Below are positions 35,290 through 44,468 of a DNA stretch of 64,000 nucleotides, in pieces (the stretch's first letter is position 1; every line of letters starts with the position of its first letter). The notes under the pieces are model-generated. The model ran no database searches and had not been told where the DNA came from. It saw only the letters and a program-made list of their open reading frames with translations. A program made the translations under genes and the position numbers. The stretch is from the NCBI RefSeq assembly GCF_019931065.1, contig NZ_JAIOUQ010000014.1:112841-176840 (forward strand), written 5' to 3'. This stretch comes from Methanobacterium spitsbergense (GTDB lineage Archaea; Methanobacteriota; Methanobacteria; Methanobacteriales; Methanobacteriaceae).

Positions 35290-36105
35290 ATGGATAGACA
35301 CTATAGAATAATATTTGAAGCTATATTATCAATTTTAATACTCCTGGAACTTTTATTTCTGATCCTGATATCCATAGGATTTGTAGCAAGCATAACAAGT
35401 ACTTCTGTATACACCTTTGGTATCTGGGACGTTGCAATTGGAATTTTAATCATCTTTGATCTGGTGTTTTTCAGGATAATCAAAGGGGATCAGGGAAAGG
35501 ACAACTTCCTTAGAAATAACTGGGCATTCATCATAGCAGGAATTCCATTGTATTTCATAAGCTTTAATTTGTTACAGTTATTTGACATTAACATAATCAT
35601 TGGACTGATAGGGATAATAAGGCTTTTTGCACTAATAAAAGTCCTTCAAACAACATCAAGGGGAGTTCGAAGATATCCCCAAAAAACAAAATTGGACTAT
35701 GCAACTGTTATACTCTTTTTAATCTTGATATTGGGCTCCTACATATTTTACTTAGTTGAAAAAGGAGTGAACCCCACTGTCACAAGTTATGACTCTGCAA
35801 TATGGTATTCAATTGTTTCCATGACAACCACGGGCTATGGGGATATAGTTCCTGTAACAGCAATAGGCCACATAATAGGGGTTATAGTAATATTAACTGG
35901 AATGTCATATGTGAGTCTTGTTACAGCCACACTTGCATATTCATTCATAGATCTCTTTAGAAAGGAAAGTAGAAAGGCCATTGAAAAAGTTGGAAAGAAT
36001 ACCGAGGGATTCAAAAAAAGATTCGACAACTACGAAGAAAAACTCGACAAGATACTGGAGAGAATGGATGAAATCGAGAAAAAAATTGATGAAAACAAAA
36101 AATAA
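35290..36105 (+). CDS. Voltage-gated-type potassium channel
   Basis: A 271-aa protein with a six-helix voltage-gated channel layout. Hydrophobic segments run from about 8 to 205 and a P-loop contains TTTGYGD at residues 179-185, the K+ selectivity filter. Residues 120-140 (TTSRGVRRYPQKTK) are positively charged, though the S4 pattern is weak. The C-terminal 45 residues form a coiled coil (EKVGKNTEGFKKRFDNYEEK and after) that should tetramerise the pore. It is a plasma-membrane K+ channel. GGTGA precedes the ATG. Confidence 0.92.
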   Translation: MDRHYRIIFEAILSILILLELLFLILISIGFVASITSTSVYTFGIWDVAIGILIIFDLVFFRIIKGDQGKDNFLRNNWAFIIAGIPLYFISFNLLQLFDINIIIGLIGIIRLFALIKVLQTTSRGVRRYPQKTKLDYATVILFLILILGSYIFYLVEKGVNPTVTSYDSAIWYSIVSMTTTGYGDIVPVTAIGHIIGVIVILTGMSYVSLVTATLAYSFIDLFRKESRKAIEKVGKNTEGFKKRFDNYEEKLDKILERMDEIEKKIDENKK

Positions 36106-36125
36106 ATACTCACCCTAAATTTTGA

Positions 36126-36526
36126 TCAACTCAATATTTCCCAAATAATTTTTCTTTCCTTAAATGCAAAACCTATAAGTCCACCAATCATTCCCATTAC
36201 AAATAAAATAGGAAACTTGCAAATATCACACTAACCAAGAGTTCTACATGTGATACATTGTAAATTAGAGTATTCAACGTTGTGGTTATGGTGTTTCCAT
36301 TAATAGCCAAAATCCCAGTAGAGTATAAGAGTCCGGCTAAACCTACAGGAATTCCTCCATTAACAATTCCATCGGTATAATTCCCACCAACCAAATAACC
36401 TGCAATTAACCCGCCTAGTATTGGCCCTAAAAAACCAACACCCTTTGGAAGGTAATTTCCAGTAAGCATTACAATGATTAATGTAACCACAAATACAATG
36501 CCCATTACCCTCCAGTTTAAGTTCAT
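36126..36526 (-). pseudogene. DUF5518 membrane protein, C terminus out of frame
   Basis: The main frame (36526-36197) has the DUF5518 pattern: an N-terminal VMGIVFVVTLIIVMLTGNYL, then VGFLGPILGGLIAGYLVGG and NGGIPVGLAGLLYSTGIL. It ends abruptly after FASFLFYL. The stop TAA (36199-36197) overlaps an ATG (36197-36195) in the -1 frame, whose 23 codons read MGMIGGLIGFAFKERKIIWE. This would be the missing end of the last helix and basic tail. So the gene has probably suffered a one-base indel. A shorter functional protein is possible. GGGTG precedes the start. Confidence 0.55.
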
Positions 36527-36599
36527 TTCAACACCCAATATTTTATTTAAAAATAAATCATGGTCTTTGGATTTTAGTATAGTTAGCTATTAAGTTGTT

Positions 36600-37061
36600 T
36601 CAAGTGATCAAGTCATAACGCACAAAAACATCTTCCACATTTTCAACTAAACTCCTGAACCTGCCCTCACTTTCATTTAATTCGTTTTCCACTTGATTTT
36701 TATAAATTGCTAGTTCAATAGCACATTTTAGTTCAATTGGATCGCATGGGTTATTTATATATTCCTGAGGTTCTTTATTTCCTATATTTTGTGTTTTAGA
36801 TTCTTCAAAAGGAGCATTTAAATAAATAATGGGTATATTCAATTTTTTAATCATAGAAGAAAGTTTATTTGCGGTATTATCTCCATTCTGGACAGTGTCC
36901 ATCAAAATAAAATCGGGTATAATGTTGAAGAATTCATCTATTGCTTCTTCATGTGATTTAATTATAGAAACTTCGTAATCTAATGATTCCAGTATATGTT
37001 TAATACCCAATGCCTCTATTTTGTCATCTTCTACCAGGAGAATTTTAATATCTGCCATCAT
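36600..37061 (-). CDS. Truncated response-regulator receiver protein
   Basis: A protein of about 153 aa with a receiver domain: ILLVEDDKIEALGIKHILES (acidic pocket), FILMDTVQNG (phosphorylated Asp) and a C-terminal helix. It then continues with NELNESEGRFRSLVENVEDV, the first residues of a PAS domain, and stops. Methanobacterium has many longer REC-PAS-kinase proteins, so this is likely a 3'-truncated relic or a shortened receiver. The invariant Lys/Thr of the switch (IYLNAP, PCDP) are partly altered. It may still be phosphorylated. Confidence 0.72.
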   Translation of the reverse strand: MMADIKILLVEDDKIEALGIKHILESLDYEVSIIKSHEEAIDEFFNIIPDFILMDTVQNGDNTANKLSSMIKKLNIPIIYLNAPFEESKTQNIGNKEPQEYINNPCDPIELKCAIELAIYKNQVENELNESEGRFRSLVENVEDVFVRYDLIT

Positions 37062-37169
37062 TATCAACCAGTTACAGTGTATGTACTGGGTAGGATTAGT
37101 TTTTTATTAATTTTCCTATATTTAATAATTTAATTTAGGAGATGATGGTTGATGGATCCATTGCATGAT

Positions 37170-37937
37170 TTATTCTAAACCATTGAAGTTGGATAATCCA
37201 TACCTGAATAGAATTACTCCCTGTGTATATGGTTGTACAGCTTTGATTTCTGCTGATAGTGTAGTTGTATTCTTGGGAGTTGCAGTTTTATCGGATTGGT
37301 ATGTTTCAAGTCCTGCAACAATTTTTCCTGGAAAAAGGATATTGTAGATGTTGTAGATTTGGTTGTAGATTTTAATCCTGTTTGTTAGATTGGTTATTCC
37401 TTTTTGGTATTCACCTACATAGAGTTGGGGGACTATGTAGTCGCATAAGGGTGCAATTAGATAGTAGTATTGGTTTCCGTCCCATCCATCGGGTTTAACA
37501 GTAACTGAAAATGTTTCTCCATAGGTGTCTAATCTCATGGCGAGAATTTGTAAAAGATATTTGGGCATATTATATGTTTCCACATCTAATTGAACTCCTA
37601 TTCTCATCTGTGCGACTTTTGAGGCATAATTGAACCCTGGATATACCCACGCGTTGGTTCTTATTCCCACAGCGTTAGCTTTTTGTTGGGCTTCTGATAG
37701 TACTGGTGAATAATTTTTATTTGTTACTAAAACGTATATATCTGTTATTCCGGCGCTTTTTAAGGCGTTGAAATCGATTTCTGATATGGGTGTTACATTT
37801 GGGTTAATATAATAACCCACGATATAATTTGAACTAGTTGGAGTAGTGGTTGAATTCGCTGATGCAGCTACACATCCCGAATTTAAACCTAATATCATAG
37901 TAAGTATTAGAATTAATAATATCCATTTATATTTAAT
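37170..37937 (-). CDS. Secreted TIM-barrel-like glycoside hydrolase relative, apparent ATT start
   Basis: From the first ATG (37898) the protein begins [15 protein letters not shown], too short for a signal peptide. Upstream in frame are [13 protein letters not shown] codons that complete one, preceded by ATT at 37935-37937 and an in-frame TAA. GGGGGTG lies five bases before ATT. The mature part (about 220 residues) has [46 protein letters not shown] and [11 protein letters not shown], resembling (beta/alpha)8 sugar-hydrolase folds. The pair VQLDVE could be catalytic. It is probably exported and might act on envelope glycans. Confidence 0.65.
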   Translation of the reverse strand: MKYKWILLILILTMILGLNSGCVAASANSTTTPTSSNYIVGYYINPNVTPISEIDFNALKSAGITDIYVLVTNKNYSPVLSEAQQKANAVGIRTNAWVYPGFNYASKVAQMRIGVQLDVETYNMPKYLLQILAMRLDTYGETFSVTVKPDGWDGNQYYYLIAPLCDYIVPQLYVGEYQKGITNLTNRIKIYNQIYNIYNILFPGKIVAGLETYQSDKTATPKNTTTLSAEIKAVQPYTQGVILFRYGLSNFNGLE

Positions 37938-37976
37938 TTAAACACCCCCCATATAAGAAATCATTATAAAATTGAT

Positions 37977-38639
37977 TTAATTATTCAATCGTGCATGGTT
38001 CTTCTTGTTCATATATCTTGTATTTTCGCTTGAAGCAAATATCAATGCAATGGATCTTGCTTGGAATATTGCTAAGTAGCTATATCCCAATAAAAAGACA
38101 AGGAAACCCCCGACAAAGAATAACAGAATTCCTCCAACTATACCAATGATAGATCCTGCACCTGTTATAATTATCATCATTATTATCCACCAAAGCATGT
38201 ATTTTCCCCATCCAATTGCTGTAATTCTATCTAGTATTTCACGATATCTCAATGCCGCACCTATTTCACTGTTATAGTAAGCCATGTTAGCCATGCCCAT
38301 ATATGCAAATATACTGATTATTATGGCAGAAATAATGGCAATTATGAGAAATATCGGGCCTGGAAAGGCAAATGAGAGTGCATATAAAATTAAGGGTACA
38401 ATTGCGTAGATTATACCGACTATTAAAAGTTTTATACCATCAATAAACAGTTCTCCAACACCTAAAAAATTTGGAAGTTCATCTAAACCAGCTAAAGTTG
38501 ATTTTATAATTCTTAAATAATATCCCAGGCCAATAAAGTTCACGATTGGAATTATCAAAATTATTCCTAGTATGATCATCTTTACCCAATTTTTAATGGG
38601 AAATTGCAGAGAATCACTTATGTTTCCAATAATATTCAT
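37977..38639 (-). CDS. DUF4013 membrane protein
   Basis: A 220-aa paralogue of the gene at 19814. It opens MNIIGNISDSLQFPIKNWVK, then YYLRIIKSTLAGLDELPNFL and ELFIDGIKLLIVGIIYAIVP, the DUF4013 pattern, with about six helices. AAGGTGA precedes the ATG. Its end is about 40 bases from the ATT-start secreted protein on the same strand, so co-transcription is possible. The function is unknown. Confidence 0.82.
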   Translation of the reverse strand: MNIIGNISDSLQFPIKNWVKMIILGIILIIPIVNFIGLGYYLRIIKSTLAGLDELPNFLGVGELFIDGIKLLIVGIIYAIVPLILYALSFAFPGPIFLIIAIISAIIISIFAYMGMANMAYYNSEIGAALRYREILDRITAIGWGKYMLWWIIMMIIITGAGSIIGIVGGILLFFVGGFLVFLLGYSYLAIFQARSIALIFASSENTRYMNKKNHARLNN

Positions 38640-38832
38640 TTTCTCACCTTAATGTTAATTATAATATAAAGGCTCTTAATATTTGAATATAATGAAGTTA
38701 GATTAAGGAAATGTGAATCAAATTAATCAAAAAAGAATAAAAAAGAGAAATTCATGAGGCAAGTAGAATAAAATCCATATATAGCAATAAATACTTAATC
38801 TATTTTAGAAAACTTTTATTGGGAGGGATTAA

Positions 38833-39621
38833 TTGTTCTTACACAAGCTTGAAGAAACTATAGCTGATTTTATTCAAAACAGCGAGCAGAATTTTGTGGA
38901 CGAGTTTGATATGATGCAGATATATGATCCTCCGTTGCTTGGAGTAGCAGGAGCATCTGATCAGCTCTGGGAAATAATGAAAGAACCAAATGTAGTTGGG
39001 CCAGATCATTTAACACCAAAAGAATGGTTATCCGAAGCAAATTCAGTTATTTCTTACTTTTTACCGTTTACAGAAGAGATTCGCAGTTCTAATCGGTTGG
39101 AAGGGCTACCATCTAAAGAATGGCTTTATGGGCGTTGTGAAGGGGAAATGTTTAATGATGCGGTACGACTTTTAATCATTGATGAAATAGAAGTAGTAGA
39201 GGGAAAGGCACTGGCTCCTGCTCTAGATAAACGTTTTACTATCAATAATTATATAAGTAATTGGTCAGAACGCCATGTTGCTTTCATTGCAGGGCTCGGG
39301 ACGTTCAGTTTGAGTCATTCATTGATCACCAATTTTGGGACTGCAGGCCGTATTGGTAGTGTTATTGTGGATTTGGAACTTGAACCTAAACCACGTCTGT
39401 ATCAAGAAGTAGAGGAGTATTGTTCTAAATGTGGCACATGCATTAACCGGTGTCCGCCTCGAGCAATAACTGAAAACAATAAAGATGAGGGATCTTGTTC
39501 TCATCATCTGGATAAAATTCTTGAATTAAATAAGTCAAGATATGGATGTGGTAAATGTCAAACTGCGGTTCCTTGTGAATATAGCAATCCTACAAAGCTA
39601 AATTTAATAACGAAGAAGTAA
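38833..39621 (+). CDS. 4Fe-4S protein related to epoxyqueuosine reductase
   Basis: A 262-aa protein starting at TTG four bases after GGAGGGAT. The middle (ERHVAFIAGLGTFSLSHSLI, GTAGRIGSVIVD) and the C-terminal CSKCGTCINRCPPRAI with a second C-rich stretch GCGKCQTAVPCEYS resemble QueG/Fe-S reductases that carry two 4Fe-4S clusters. The catalytic Asp and corrinoid-binding features of QueG cannot be confirmed. In methanogens such proteins are often reductive corrinoid activators. The role here is open. Confidence 0.75.
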   Translation: MFLHKLEETIADFIQNSEQNFVDEFDMMQIYDPPLLGVAGASDQLWEIMKEPNVVGPDHLTPKEWLSEANSVISYFLPFTEEIRSSNRLEGLPSKEWLYGRCEGEMFNDAVRLLIIDEIEVVEGKALAPALDKRFTINNYISNWSERHVAFIAGLGTFSLSHSLITNFGTAGRIGSVIVDLELEPKPRLYQEVEEYCSKCGTCINRCPPRAITENNKDEGSCSHHLDKILELNKSRYGCGKCQTAVPCEYSNPTKLNLITKK

Positions 39622-40134
39622 CAAGAAATGGTATTCTTGCCACTATTCTATAAAATATGCAGGCAACACACCTTTATTAATTTGATAAGTATCCAATTGT
39701 TGAATGGAATGTTAATGATCTCACAACAAAAAAAGTAGGAATAACTAATAATGATTCCAAAAAAATTTAAATAAATTTAATCTTGAGTTAGTAAAATAAT
39801 ACTAATATTGTTTATTTCCTATAAATTTGTCTGGTTAAAAAAACGGTTAATTGGAAGCATTATGTTTTGGATATATTGTTGCACTGGTTTTGGCGTATTT
39901 TGGAATTATATACCATTTTAGACATTCCTATAAACCATTTTACAACTGTTTATGGAATATTATAATATGGTGGGGCTAGTATTTAGCTGGTATAATCTGG
40001 GCAGAAGCTTTATCAACATTTTTCATAATATATTTAAAAGTAAATTTCTATAATTTTCACAAGAGAAGGATTTGACGTTTATAAATAATTTAATTTACAA
40101 TGGATATTTATCTCAAATTTAGGGAAGGTTTTAA
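39622..40134. other. Intergenic region with faint membrane-protein traces
   Basis: About 510 bases. One stretch near 39860-40050 reads as hydrophobic words (for instance YIVALVLAYFGIIYHF with stops) but has no open frame, start or binding site. It may be a relic of a membrane protein gene. AAGGT before 40135 is the binding site of the next gene. Confidence 0.3.
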
Positions 40135-41505
40135 ATGGCAAAAAAAGGACCATTAGGATTATTAGCTGTAATCTCCATTGGTATTGGTGGAATGGTGGGC
40201 GGAGGTATTTTTGCAGTCTTGGGATTGGCTGTACAGCTTTCAGGAGGAGGAACATATATTGCTTTTGCTTTAGCAGGTATTGTAGCTTTAATTACTTCTT
40301 ATTCCTATGCAAAATTATCTGTAACTTACCCAAGCCAGGGAGGAACAGTTGAATTTCTTGATCAAGCTTTTGGCCCAGGACTAATTACCGGAGGGTTAAA
40401 TGTATTGCTTTTTTTAAGTTATATCGTAATGATATCATTGTATGCATTTGCCTTTGGAAGTTACCTATCAAGCTTTTTCCCAGTAGATTCTCAGGCTTTA
40501 TGGAGACATATTGGAATCACAAGTATTATCATTTTAATGACTGGGCTAAATGTGTTAGGAGCTCGAACTGTTGGAAAAGCTGAAGAATGGATTGTAGCCT
40601 TTAAAATTTCTATTTTAATGCTTTTCATATTAGTTGGAATTTGGAGCGTAAATACTGGTCAATTACAACCATCTACTTGGGCTCCCTTTATTTCGCTTGT
40701 TGCAGGGGGAATGATAATTTTTGTTGCTTATGAAGGATTTGAACTTATAGCAAATTCAGCAGAAGATGTGAAAAATCCTTCAATAACACTTCCAAGAGCT
40801 TATTATTATACGGTCATATTTGTAATAGCATTATACGTTCTCGTATCAATTGTTACTGTTGGAAATCTACCATTAAATCAAATTGTTGCTGCAAAAGATT
40901 ATGCTCTTGCTGCTGCTGCAAAGCCATTTCTTGGAGTTTTTGGATTTACTCTGATTGCAATTGCAGCACTTCTTTCAACTGGTTCTGCCATCAACGCCAC
41001 TCTTTATGGGACTGCAAGAGTTAGTTATATTGTTGCAAAAGATGGAGAATTACCTGTTATTCTTGAAAAAGATATTTGGAATCGCCCTATCGGAGGATTA
41101 CTTCTTACAGCCGGCCTTACATTAATAATTGCTAATATTTTTGATATATCTGGCCTTGCTACTATGGGGAGTGCTGGTTTTTTAATTATTTTCGCTGCAG
41201 TGAACGCATCTAACTGGAAAATACATAAACTAACTTCAAGTAAAAGATGGATCCCATTTTTGGGCATTGTTACGTGTTTATCTGCCCTTTTTGCATTGGT
41301 TTGGCAAACAATAGTTACATCTCCATTTAATATTTTAATACTAATAATGCTGGTAGGATTATCTTTCGCTATTGAAAGAACTTATAGGGAATTTACAGGA
41401 AGAAAAATTAAATCTATAATAAAACCAACAGAATTAATGAAAGCTAGAAAGAAAATTCAATCGGAAATTAAAGATAGAACATTTGATGATAACTACAAAA
41501 TTTAA
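40135..41505 (+). CDS. APC-family amino acid permease
   Basis: A 456-aa protein with about 12 helices. Helix 1 has GIGGMVGGGIFAVLGLAVQL, the conserved Gly-rich amino-acid-binding motif of the APC superfamily. It continues with YAKLSVTYPSQGGTVEFLDQ and FVAYEGFELIANSAEDVKNP in helix 6, both typical. The C terminus is basic. The amino acid cannot be predicted. GGGAAGG precedes the ATG. It stands alone. Confidence 0.9.
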   Translation: MAKKGPLGLLAVISIGIGGMVGGGIFAVLGLAVQLSGGGTYIAFALAGIVALITSYSYAKLSVTYPSQGGTVEFLDQAFGPGLITGGLNVLLFLSYIVMISLYAFAFGSYLSSFFPVDSQALWRHIGITSIIILMTGLNVLGARTVGKAEEWIVAFKISILMLFILVGIWSVNTGQLQPSTWAPFISLVAGGMIIFVAYEGFELIANSAEDVKNPSITLPRAYYYTVIFVIALYVLVSIVTVGNLPLNQIVAAKDYALAAAAKPFLGVFGFTLIAIAALLSTGSAINATLYGTARVSYIVAKDGELPVILEKDIWNRPIGGLLLTAGLTLIIANIFDISGLATMGSAGFLIIFAAVNASNWKIHKLTSSKRWIPFLGIVTCLSALFALVWQTIVTSPFNILILIMLVGLSFAIERTYREFTGRKIKSIIKPTELMKARKKIQSEIKDRTFDDNYKI

Positions 41506-41864
41506 AAAACATAATATTTAACTAAAAAATAATAATTAGTTATTTATGAATTTTTTTTGAGCAAGATCTCAAATACAAAATTGACAATATAAAAAAATAA
41601 ACTCTTGAATGTAATTGAATATTGGCGGATAAAACTGAACTATATGCTAGGTTATTACACAGAACACGCCTTTATAATTTCATGCAAATATCTTCATATA
41701 TCATTTGTTTTGATACAAAATGATAATTATTTACTTCAAAAGTGAGATATAAAAATAATATGGGTTCATTTACTCCCTTTTTAAAGGTGGTGACTCATCT
41801 ATATTAAAAAATTCCTGTAACAATTAGTGTTTATTAATAAATTATTAACATAAGAGGTTTTTAA
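41506..41864. other. AT-rich intergenic region
   Basis: About 360 bases without a gene. TTTTGATACAAAATGATA near 41709 and GGTGGTGA near 41786 are seen but open no frame. Confidence 0.35.
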
Positions 41865-42536
41865 ATGTCTAATGAAAATCAGCCTAACATAGGAGAGGAC
41901 TATATCCGTTTTCACAAAGTTATGACTCGTGGCCTTGCAGTGTCCCTTCAGAATATTAATGAGTTTTTGCAGATTGGAGCACTAGAAAAATTAAATCGTG
42001 AAGGTTTCATTAAATATGTTCAGAGTTTTTCATCAGTCTTACATGGACATCATCAGGCTGAAGATGAGAAGATATTTCCTTACTTCAAAGACAAATTACC
42101 TGAAGTACCATATGAACGATTAACATCAGAACATGAAATATTTAATGACGGATTGCAGGAAATAAACACTGGAATTGACCATTTAACGTCAGAAAACGAC
42201 GAATTGGACTCACTAAAACTATTAAAATCAGGCTTCGATAAGATAGATCAGATATGGCATCCCCATATAAAGATTGAGAATACACAATTATATGAACGAA
42301 TACGAAGTTTGAACATAGATTTGGAAGAGATGATCAGATTACAAAAAGAGGATAAAAAGTTCTTTCAAGAACACACTGGTCCTACATACTTGGTGATGCC
42401 CTTTGTATTATATAACTTATCTCCCGAAGATCGAGCAATATTAACTCAAGGATCTCCAGAGATTGTAGCAAAACAACTCTTATCCATTGATTGGAAAGAT
42501 AAATGGACACCAATGCAACCATTCTTACTTAAATAA
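41865..42536 (+). CDS. Hemerythrin-like (HHE) protein
   Basis: A 223-aa protein with helices carrying metal-type histidines and acids: FHKVMTRG, LHGHHQAEDEKIFPYF, ERLTSEHEIFNDGL and QIWHPHIKIENTQLYERI. This matches the HHE cation-binding four-helix family that carries a diiron site, used in O2/NO sensing or oxidative repair. A further C-terminal segment (SIDWKDKWTPMQPF) is not part of the domain. GAGGT precedes the ATG. In an anaerobe a protective role against oxygen is the likely inference. Confidence 0.88.
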   Translation: MSNENQPNIGEDYIRFHKVMTRGLAVSLQNINEFLQIGALEKLNREGFIKYVQSFSSVLHGHHQAEDEKIFPYFKDKLPEVPYERLTSEHEIFNDGLQEINTGIDHLTSENDELDSLKLLKSGFDKIDQIWHPHIKIENTQLYERIRSLNIDLEEMIRLQKEDKKFFQEHTGPTYLVMPFVLYNLSPEDRAILTQGSPEIVAKQLLSIDWKDKWTPMQPFLLK

Positions 42537-43209
42537 TGTATATGGCCCCGCATCCTTAAGATCGTAATGATATGACAATTGCAATGAGTATCAGGCAAAA
42601 TAATATATAAAAGTAAATAGTTTATATTTTTTGGCTATTTATAGACATTATTTTAAATTAAAACTAATCATATATCTTTTAAATCATATTCAGAATATTT
42701 TGTTAAACGCTTATATGTATATATTGATGCGATCCACTCTATTAATGGATTGTTTGCTTGTTTGATTGACAGCTTAATTATTCTTTAAATACTTGAAAAA
42801 GAAATCAAAATGCTTAAGTTGTACTTCACATCATATCAATTTTTTAGCAAAATTATATTTGATTGTTCAGGAAAATTAACAAATATTATAAATAATAAAA
42901 AAGTTCATTATTAAAAATGTAAATTTGTATATAGACCCTCCACCCATTATAATAATATAGCAGGGAAAACTCACTTCATAATTATTATTTTTACCAAAAA
43001 GTATATCGCTTATTTTTTTGTGAAAAAAAGCAATATATCCCTGCTTGTCTCCGATTAAAAAAACTTTCAAGTATAACTTTATTTTTCAATCAAATCAAAC
43101 AAAATTATCCTTAATTCCAATGAGTACATATCCAGTCTATAAAAATACTTACAAGTCTAATTATTCTCACAAATAAATTATCAATAGAATTAGAGGAGTG
43201 ATGATAAAA
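42537..43209. other. Long AT-rich intergenic region
   Basis: About 670 bases with no gene recognised on either strand. Nothing in its coding potential stands out. CTATAAAAATACT at 43137-43149 is a likely TATA box for the next small gene. Confidence 0.4.
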
Positions 43210-43380
43210 ATGAGTAATTTAATTCACAAAACTGATGGTGGATTCATGAAAAAACAGGATAAAGGAGTCAAATGCCAACAATGTGGTTACTTTATAAAAC
43301 AAAATAAAATCACATCCGCATATCTAAATGGAAAAATATCATTACCATTCATTACAGGACCTGCAAAAATGACAATGTAA
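43210..43380 (+). CDS. Small CxxC protein, 56 aa
   Basis: A 56-aa peptide with one knuckle: VKCQQCGYFIKQNKITSAYL. It ends in PFITGPAKMTM. The ATG at 43210 is chosen because GGAGTGAT sits about seven bases upstream. A single CxxC could be half a zinc site completed by dimerisation. It is 64 bases upstream of the 95-aa gene and may lie in one transcript with the TFE-like gene. Confidence 0.55.
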   Translation: MSNLIHKTDGGFMKKQDKGVKCQQCGYFIKQNKITSAYLNGKISLPFITGPAKMTM

Positions 43381-43444
43381 AGAAATTAGGAATTAAGAGT
43401 AATTCTTCTTCATAATTATTAAAACAGATAGGAGTGTTTTATAA

Positions 43445-43732
43445 ATGGATGATAAAAAAACCACTGAACTTATGGCTAAATGTGAAGCAATGAAGGATGA
43501 TCCGACTTTAATGAAAGAATGTAAAGATATGTTGGAAACTATGGTAGAGAAAAGGGTTGAAATGGAAGATGAATCTGGTCAGACTTATACAAATATGGTG
43601 GAAAATATTTCTGCAGAAGATGTTCCAAATATTTTAGTAATGGCACTTAAAATAGCAAGAAATGATAAAATAAAGGATCCTGAAATAAAAAATGCTGCAG
43701 AAAGACTTATAAGAACATTAGAACCATTATAA
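43445..43732 (+). CDS. Hypothetical acidic helical protein, 95 aa
   Basis: An all-helical acidic protein: MDDKKTTELMAKCEAMKDDP, a middle segment EDVPNILVMALKIARNDKIK and an IKNAAERLIRTLEPL end. No family is recognised. TAGGAG precedes the ATG by about nine bases. It is followed after 31 bases by the TFE-like gene and may be its operon partner. Confidence 0.6.
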   Translation: MDDKKTTELMAKCEAMKDDPTLMKECKDMLETMVEKRVEMEDESGQTYTNMVENISAEDVPNILVMALKIARNDKIKDPEIKNAAERLIRTLEPL

Positions 43733-43763
43733 ATTTTTTTATAGATGAAGAGGGCTGAAAAGT

Positions 43764-44276
43764 ATGCTAATCAATCCAGTTGTCCAAGAAATGTTAATGG
43801 ATATTACCAATAATGAAAAAGGCAGTATTTCAATTATTGAGTGTATATTAAATGGTAAAACATTTGACTTAGAAATTGCTGAAGAAACCGATATAAAGCT
43901 AAATACCGTTAGAAAAGTTTTATATAAATTAAATGATGCAGGGATTGCTACATATAAGAAAAGTCAGGATCCTGAGACTAAATGGTTCATTTATAGTTGG
44001 AAATTTGAGCAAGATAATGTATTCGATATGATAACCAAAAAATATGAAAAGTTATCTGAAGAAATTGAAAAATCCATTGAATACGAAGAAGCAAACATGT
44101 TTTTCGCATGTAAATCTAATGGCCACAGATACAAATTTGAAAAAGCATCTGAACACAATTTCTCATGTCCAAAATGTGGAGAATCACTAGAGCATTACGA
44201 TAACTCCTCCAATATAAGAGAACTATTAAAAGAAAAAGCAGATGTAGTATTCCTTGCAAAATCAAATGGAAAATAA
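43764..44276 (+). CDS. TFE-like general transcription factor with altered zinc ribbon
   Basis: A 170-aa protein matching archaeal TFE (TFIIE-alpha). The winged helix (NPVVQEMLMDITNNEKGSIS, LNTVRKVLYKLNDAGIATYK) is followed by a helix linker and a ribbon region. Canonical TFE has two CxxC knuckles. Here the second is intact (FSCPKCGESLEHYD), but the first reads FACKSNGHRYKF, so a cysteine is lost and a His stands nearby. The ribbon could be a C3H site or no longer bind zinc. It would be a TFE paralogue that assists promoter opening with TFB. TGAAGAGGGC precedes the ATG. Confidence 0.8.
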   Translation: MLINPVVQEMLMDITNNEKGSISIIECILNGKTFDLEIAEETDIKLNTVRKVLYKLNDAGIATYKKSQDPETKWFIYSWKFEQDNVFDMITKKYEKLSEEIEKSIEYEEANMFFACKSNGHRYKFEKASEHNFSCPKCGESLEHYDNSSNIRELLKEKADVVFLAKSNGK

Positions 44277-44468
44277 TTAGTGTAGCCATTCTTCTGGAAC
44301 ATAAAATAGGACAAAAGGGAATAAATAAATCTCTTAAAATTAACAAAAAGATAAAATATTTCTATATGTCATGTTTCATTATTTGCAAATAATATAAATT
44401 ATTATTTTTTTCCTAATTATACAAATATGACCTAATTTATTTCTGTGAACTGGAGAATATATTACAAA

